A stretch of 64,000 nt of DNA. It comes from Flavobacterium psychrophilum. GTDB lineage: Bacteria > Bacteroidota > Bacteroidia > Flavobacteriales > Flavobacteriaceae. Position 1 is the stretch's first letter; every line of letters begins with the position of its first letter. The stretch covers positions 1 through 64,000 of the forward strand of contig CAMAWT010000003.1 of NCBI GenBank assembly GCA_945862065.1, read 5' to 3'. The notes below the pieces were generated by a model. The model was not told the origin of the DNA. It searched no databases and worked only from the letters and a program-made list of their open reading frames with translations. The position numbers and the translations under genes were made by a program. This document shows positions 63,481-64,000 of this stretch, piece after piece.

Positions 63481-64000
63481 ATGAAAGTAGCAATCAATAT
63501 CAACTCTTTACAAAGTTATTTGTCAAATTTTTTATCCGTATTCATAGAATATTCGCCAAAATTAATTTCGGCTATACTTTTGTTAATTATTGGGATATAT
63601 GCCATCAAAATCACTAATAAAATTGTAAAAAAAGTGATGGTAAAAAACAATTTTGATCCCACACTTTCAAAATTTTTAGCAGATATTTTACTTTGGGCTT
63701 TACGGGTTCTTTTATTTGTAACGGTCATCTCAAAACTTGGCATCGATAATTCATCATTTGTGGCTATTCTTGGCGCAGCAGGATTGGCAGTTGGTCTTTC
63801 ATTACAGGGGTCCCTCTCCAACTTTGCTGGCGGGATGCTCATTATTTTATTCAAACCGTTCCGTGTGGGCGACACCATCGAAGCTCAAGGAATCATTGGA
63901 ACTGTTAGTGAAATCCAAATTTTTGTAACCAAAATCATTTCAGATAACAATCAAACGATTTTTGTGCCAAACGGAGCCCTTTCAAACAACACCATCACCA
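63481..64000 (+). CDS. MscS family mechanosensitive channel, 3' truncated by window edge
   Basis: The open frame starts with MKVAININ and reaches 173 codons at the window end. Three hydrophobic segments are seen (about 25-40, 60-82 and 87-115). The third, pore-lining helix reads ILGAAGLAVGLSLQGSLSNFAGG, followed by the beta domain start FKPFRVGDTIEAQG, exactly the MscS layout. The channel opens on membrane tension during hypo-osmotic shock. The length of the first part suggests a small MscS without extra N-terminal domains. Confidence 0.95.
   Translation, partial: MKVAININSLQSYLSNFLSVFIEYSPKLISAILLLIIGIYAIKITNKIVKKVMVKNNFDPTLSKFLADILLWALRVLLFVTVISKLGIDNSSFVAILGAAGLAVGLSLQGSLSNFAGGMLIILFKPFRVGDTIEAQGIIGTVSEIQIFVTKIISDNNQTIFVPNGALSNNTIT

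Overview
The window reads as chromosome of a Flavobacterium-like member of the Flavobacteriaceae (Bacteroidota). The support is low GC, promoters of the Bacteroidota type (TAnnTTTG box), type IX secretion (T9SS) C-terminal domains, a SusCDE starch locus, a class II HMG-CoA reductase mevalonate route and hallmark families such as LpxB, LptC and a 'GYDIA'-type GHMP kinase. No rRNA, phage, insertion sequence or CRISPR array was seen.

Layout. 1-2319: 5' part of a giant surface adhesin on the minus strand, with 93-residue repeats running off the window. 2445-12592: housekeeping genes (Nfu-type Fe-S carrier, tRNA-Leu, M20 dipeptidase, tail-specific protease, SurE, LpxB, NlpC/P60 lipoprotein, ComEC). 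12598-18109: a thioredoxin-like protein and three tandem POT-family peptide transporters. 18154-18715: a DUF433/DUF5615 toxin-antitoxin-like pair whose toxin half is frameshifted. 18764-20932: a dipeptidyl peptidase IV. 21101-23333: HMG-CoA reductase plus a GHMP kinase. 23396-29630: an envelope operon (PpiD-like foldase, CorC/HlyC protein, LptC, outer-membrane protein, CoaX). 29728-30521: tRNA-Phe and two tiny membrane proteins.

30759-49825 is a starch/maltodextrin utilisation locus built around a LacI-type regulator. On the minus strand lie SusC, SusD, SusE and a T9SS-secreted GH13 amylase. On the plus strand lie the regulator, a sugar MFS transporter, beta-phosphoglucomutase, a GH65 maltose phosphorylase, a SusA-like GH13, an esterase and a GH13 lipoprotein. 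The inferred flow is: extracellular amylase cuts starch, SusCDE imports oligosaccharides, periplasmic GH13 enzymes shorten them, the MFS carrier brings in maltose, and GH65 plus PgmB convert it to glucose and glucose 6-phosphate. A perfect LacI-type palindrome (CGAAAACGTTTTCG) sits between susC and the regulator.

49920-64000: a BaiN-like flavoprotein, a large T9SS fibronectin-type protein, TspO, the second mevalonate cluster (mvaD, mevalonate kinase, UbiA-type prenyltransferase), a pseudouridine synthase, an NTF2-like protein, a DUF255 thioredoxin protein, a helical Lys/Ala/Glu-rich protein and the 5' part of an MscS channel.

The least explained signal is a family of four structured intergenic repeats (near 3.4, 29.9, 51.2 and 60.9 kb). 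They share end motifs and outer stems whose base pairs change in a compensating way. Two broken genes were also found: the DUF5615 toxin, and a four-helix-bundle gene fragment inserted behind mvaD between 11-bp inverted repeats.
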